A stretch of DNA of 64,000 nucleotides from NCBI RefSeq assembly GCF_007747655.1, contig NZ_CP036274.1:868001-932000 (forward strand), in the 5' to 3' direction. Source of the stretch: Anatilimnocola aggregata (GTDB lineage: Bacteria > Planctomycetota > Planctomycetia > Pirellulales > Pirellulaceae). Position numbers and translations under genes: made by a program. Shown piece by piece: positions 60,777 through 64,000 of this stretch. Within the stretch, counting starts at the first letter, position 1. Each line of letters begins with the position of its first letter. A model generated the notes under the pieces. It did no database searches and had not been told where the DNA came from. It saw only the letters and a program-made list of their open reading frames with translations.

Positions 60777-63700
60777 GAGGCCACCTCCCGCAACTTGCCG
60801 AGCGAGGCCAGGTGTTGTGTCAGGAACTGACGAAGCTCGGGCTGATGCACTTGTTCGATGTTGGCGAAGTGAATCTTGATAACGTCACGCTCCTTACTCA
60901 AATCGTCGAACTCGCGGGCCGAACCGAGCGTGGTGATGCCACCCAGGGCAAATTTCCCCTTCGGGCCATTCAGCACCAGCAGCAGCGACTGCGGCCGCTT
61001 GGTATAGAGAGTGGCCCAGGCATCGCGGCCTTGTGGCACGAGCACGCGAACCAGTTGCTGGTTGTTCCACAAGAACTCCGCTTCCGGCGCGACCTCCTTG
61101 ATGAGTTCGCACAACTCTTCGAGTGTTTCTGCCTTCCACTCGACATTCCGGCCCGGTGGGAAGCCTTTGCGGAGCAAGTGCCACTTCTGCCCCAGAACCT
61201 TCCAGGGAGAAACATCTTCCGGCGCGACGGTGGCCTTTTCGGTGTACTTGAAGAAGCCTTTCACCGCGTCGTCGACAAATTGCCAGAACTCGGGCGTATC
61301 GACTTCATCATACGAGTGAACTCGGACTTCAATTTCTTGCCACGGCCCTTGCAGGGTTTTCACCTTCACGCGCGGCTCGTTGCCATAAATGGGGAGCTCG
61401 GCCAATTCGTTGAGTGTCTTCAGGTTGATTCGTTCCTGCAGCGCTTCGCGCTTGAACGTTCCCTTGTAAACGCGGAACTTCAACTTGAGGAGCCAGGTCT
61501 CGCCGGTGATGGCATGGAAGAACCAGCCATCGGCCTTCTTGGCGGCGGCGATCTCGACGACCGACCGCTCACTCCAATCGGTTTCGCTGAATTCGCCCAG
61601 CGAGTGAATGCGATCGACGACTTCAGCCAGAATGCGGCCGTCCCATTTGCAGGGCTCGCCGGTGCGGCCGACGCGCGACTCGGTGTGCCACCGGCGACCG
61701 TCGACTTCCCACGGCATCTTTACTGTCTTGCCGACTTCATTGATATCGAGATCACCTTGCTGTTCCTTCTCGGCTTCGTTGGGATCGTATTTCTTACGAT
61801 CTTCGAACGGGCCGGCGAGCAGTACAGGCGCGAGAGCGGCAGCAGTGTGCGAAAACGGAATCGCGGCCAGTTCTTCGGCGGAGAATGTTGTCTCAGCCTT
61901 CGTGGCCTTCTTCTTCCCCTTCGTCTTGGGCTGCTGGCTGGTTTGCGGATTGGCCGGCATGCCGTGCGCGGCGACGTGACGGTCGACAACTTCGTCCGGG
62001 GTGCCGAAGGCGACGACCTGGCCCCCCCCTTCGCCCGCATCGGGGCCCATGTCGATCATCCAGTCGCAGCTCTTGATAATGTCGAGATTGTGCTCGATCA
62101 GCACGACCGTGTTGCCGAGGTCGACGAGCCGCTGCAGCACTTCGAGCAGCTTGGCGAGATCGTCGAAGTGCAAGCCGGTCGTTGGTTCGTCGAGCAGGTA
62201 GAGGGTGCGGCCCGTATCGGGGCGGGAGAGTTCCGCCGCGAGTTTCACGCGCTGAGCTTCACCGCCTGAGAGCGTCGGCGCGGGCTGGCCGAGCGTGAGA
62301 TAATCGAGACCGACGTCGCACAAGGTTTGCATGACGCGGCGAATCTTCGGAATGTTCTCGAACAATCGCAACGCATCGCCGCAGGTCATATCGAGCACAT
62401 CGCTGATCGAATGCCCGTGGAACATGACCGCCAGCGTTTCGGGATTGTAACGCTTGCCGCGGCAAACATCGCACTCGACCCACACGTCGGGCAGAAAGTG
62501 CATCTCAATCCGCTTCTGGCCATTTCCCTCGCAAGCCTCGCAGCGACCGCCGGGAACATTAAAGCTGAAGCGTCGGCCCGAATAGCCACGCACCTTTGCC
62601 TCGGGCAATTGTGAGAAGAGCGTGCGGATCAGTTCGAAGCATCCCGTGTAAGTCGCCGGGTTCGAAGTCGGCGAGTTGCCGAGCGGCTGTTGATCGACCC
62701 GAATCACCTTGTTGATATGCTCCAGCCCGTGAATTGCATCGTGCTGGCCGGGGATGACCGACGCGCGATGCAACTGCCGCGCGATAGCCGCATAGAGCAC
62801 ATCTTCGATGAGCGTGCTCTTGCCGCTACCGCTGGGGCCGGTAACAGCCGTCAAAGTACCGAGTGGAATCCTGGCCGTGACATTTCGCAGGTTGTTGTGC
62901 CGCGCGCCAACCACTTCAATCCACGCTTGTTGGAGTTCCGGCTTCAGCCGGTCTGGTTCACCGTTGTTTGCTGGAACCGCAGTCAGCGGAGCCTTTTTCT
63001 TCTTACTCAATTTGGCCGGAGGAGCAGGCTCACCATTGGCGTCGACAGCAGGCAATGCCTGGCCAATGCGCCGAGTCTTGGGAACTGGAATCGCCTTCCG
63101 ATTACTCAGGTACGGACCCGTGACCGAGCGAGGCTGGCCATCGAGTTCGCTCGGATGAGCGCTGGCGACGATCTCGCCGCCGAGACGACCGGCCCGCGGA
63201 CCAAAGTCGAGCAAGTGATCGCAATGCTCGATCACTTCGCGATCGTGTTCGACAACGATCAGCGTATTGCCAAGATCGCGCAACTTGTGGAGTGCGCCGA
63301 GCAAGCGGGTGTTATCGCGCGGGTGCAAACCAATGGTCGGTTCGTCCAGCACATACAGCACGCCGCACAGACCGCTGCCGAGTTGACTCGCCAGCCGAAT
63401 GCGCTGGGCTTCACCATTTGACAAGGTCGCGGCGGGACGCGAGAGAGACAGATAGTCGAGGCCGACATCGAGCAGAAACTGCAGGCGGCCGGTGATTTCA
63501 CGCAGCAGTTCGCCGGCGATCTTCCGTTCGCGCTCGCTGAGGTTCCAATTGGCGATGGCCGTTTGCAGATGGCTGAGCGGCATCCGCCCGAGTTCGCCAA
63601 TCGTTTGATTGCGAAAGCGGACCGCCGACGCATCGTCCCGCAAGCGACTGCCGCCGCAGGTCGAGCATTCGACGTCGGCCACCAGTTGTTCCAGCCGAAT

Positions 63701-64000
63701 GCGCAGCAGCGGCGAAAGCTTCGAAGCTTCTTCGAGGGCCGGATAGAGCCCCTTGAATTGAAACCGGAAGAGCGGCTTCACCTTCTTGCCATTCGCACCG
63801 GGGGGCAACACGTCGAACCACTGTTCTTCCGCTCCATACAGGACCGTGCGGCGCTGACGATGCGGCAACTGATCGAACGGCACATCGAGCGGCACGCCCG
63901 TTCCCTGACCGAGCGCTTCAAGCATTGCCCGGGCATACGAGATTTGCAGATTCGGCCACAGAGCAAGTGCGCCTTCCGCCAGCGTGAGCTTGGGGTCCGA
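60773..64000 (-). CDS. uvrA: UvrA, excinuclease ABC subunit A, with long C-terminal extension (5' end outside)
   Basis: The gene runs off the right edge; the frame is open to base 64000, giving at least 1075 codons. UvrA is the ATP-driven DNA-damage scanner of nucleotide excision repair. Seen from the N side: CSTCGGSRL zinc site, LSNGEAQRIRLASQLG ABC signature, YVLDEPTIGLHPRDN Walker B, the second Walker A GPSGSGKSTLIEDVL, second zinc module CEACEGNGQKRIEMH with CDVCRGKRYNPETL, and LSGGEAQRVKLAAEL. After the normal end (about VVAFGTPDEVV, near 61990) comes a Lys-rich linker and ~390 more residues of unrecognised folded sequence containing ADGWFFHAITGETWLLKLKF. This extension is not part of standard UvrA. 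Its stop overlaps the next start. Confidence 0.9.
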   Translation of the reverse strand, partial: SDPKLTLAEGALALWPNLQISYARAMLEALGQGTGVPLDVPFDQLPHRQRRTVLYGAEEQWFDVLPPGANGKKVKPLFRFQFKGLYPALEEASKLSPLLRIRLEQLVADVECSTCGGSRLRDDASAVRFRNQTIGELGRMPLSHLQTAIANWNLSERERKIAGELLREITGRLQFLLDVGLDYLSLSRPAATLSNGEAQRIRLASQLGSGLCGVLYVLDEPTIGLHPRDNTRLLGALHKLRDLGNTLIVVEHDREVIEHCDHLLDFGPRAGRLGGEIVASAHPSELDGQPRSVTGPYLSNRKAIPVPKTRRIGQALPAVDANGEPAPPAKLSKKKKAPLTAVPANNGEPDRLKPELQQAWIEVVGARHNNLRNVTARIPLGTLTAVTGPSGSGKSTLIEDVLYAAIARQLHRASVIPGQHDAIHGLEHINKVIRVDQQPLGNSPTSNPATYTGCFELIRTLFSQLPEAKVRGYSGRRFSFNVPGGRCEACEGNGQKRIEMHFLPDVWVECDVCRGKRYNPETLAVMFHGHSISDVLDMTCGDALRLFENIPKIRRVMQTLCDVGLDYLTLGQPAPTLSGGEAQRVKLAAELSRPDTGRTLYLLDEPTTGLHFDDLAKLLEVLQRLVDLGNTVVLIEHNLDIIKSCDWMIDMGPDAGEGGGQVVAFGTPDEVVDRHVAAHGMPANPQTSQQPKTKGKKKATKAETTFSAEELAAIPFSHTAAALAPVLLAGPFEDRKKYDPNEAEKEQQGDLDINEVGKTVKMPWEVDGRRWHTESRVGRTGEPCKWDGRILAEVVDRIHSLGEFSETDWSERSVVEIAAAKKADGWFFHAITGETWLLKLKFRVYKGTFKREALQERINLKTLNELAELPIYGNEPRVKVKTLQGPWQEIEVRVHSYDEVDTPEFWQFVDDAVKGFFKYTEKATVAPEDVSPWKVLGQKWHLLRKGFPPGRNVEWKAETLEELCELIKEVAPEAEFLWNNQQLVRVLVPQGRDAWATLYTKRPQSLLLVLNGPKGKFALGGITTLGSAREFDDLSKERDVIKIHFANIEQVHQPELRQFLTQHLASLGKLREVAS

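Noticed and set aside
60728-62269. 513-codon + strand frame
   Set aside because: Antisense to uvrA; no start signal or motif.

Overview
The window reads as chromosome of a planctomycete, most likely of the Pirellulales/Pirellulaceae. The reasons are the gene content rather than any marker gene: a 2435-residue membrane Ser/Thr kinase fused to LamG, beta-propeller, formylglycine-generating-enzyme-like and leucine-rich-repeat modules; several proteins with the CxxC...CPxC zinc ribbon followed by Pro/Gly-rich linkers; a Lys/Ala histone-H1-like peptide; a bacterial eRF1-like (baeRF) protein; DUF4189, SGNH and CE7-type esterases; many short unrelated transcription units on both strands; and abundant dispersed palindromic repeats between genes. 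No rRNA, tRNA or CRISPR array was seen.

Layout. 1-5.2 kb (+): lipoyl carrier (GcvH type, cut by the window edge), a 2[4Fe-4S] ferredoxin-like protein, glgC for ADP-glucose/glycogen synthesis, and an M48 membrane metalloprotease. 5.3-10.4 kb (-): small hypothetical, GNAT acetyltransferase, SGNH hydrolase, the H1-like peptide, a GCGC-saturated non-coding stretch, prepilin peptidase and shikimate kinase (overlapping start/stop). 10.8-14.5 kb (+): an 899-residue unknown membrane-anchored protein and a PilZ-like membrane protein. 14.7-19.7 kb (-): three tandem zinc-ribbon/membrane paralogues plus two small membrane proteins. 19.9-24.9 kb: CE7-type esterase, VOC and DinB proteins, lipoprotein, AHSA1 and DoxX proteins. 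24.9-33.8 kb (-): the giant kinase, a small membrane protein and the baeRF protein. 34.1-37.9 kb: AllA-family protein with AlkD-family protein, then a PIN-like/Gly-rich protein facing a DUF4189 protein.

37.9-42.9 kb is an accessory island: an IS4-type transposon between two inverted copies of a ~200 bp element, a 279 bp tandem duplication, five copies of a GGAAATTTCC-centred motif, one zinc-ribbon membrane protein, and a double-hairpin repeat at each edge. 42.9-54.9 kb is mostly housekeeping: thioredoxin-fold protein without cysteines, DUF4258 gene pair with a Nudix hydrolase, trpS, pyrD, HU protein, YkgJ cluster protein, MATE transporter, truB, cupin, YetF protein and three consecutive TatA-type genes. 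54.9-64 kb (-): a three-subunit molybdenum hydroxylase (FAD, 2Fe-2S, Mo subunits), an esterase, a zinc-ribbon protein, a CBM9-like protein and uvrA with a long extra C terminus, running off the right edge.

The most unusual material is the repeat landscape (at least five families, several bracketing the island), the PIN-like protein at 36 kb, the GCGC-dense stretch at 8.1-8.6 kb and the extended UvrA. No single locus can be declared a new system from sequence alone; functional statements for unnamed genes are inference from motifs and context.
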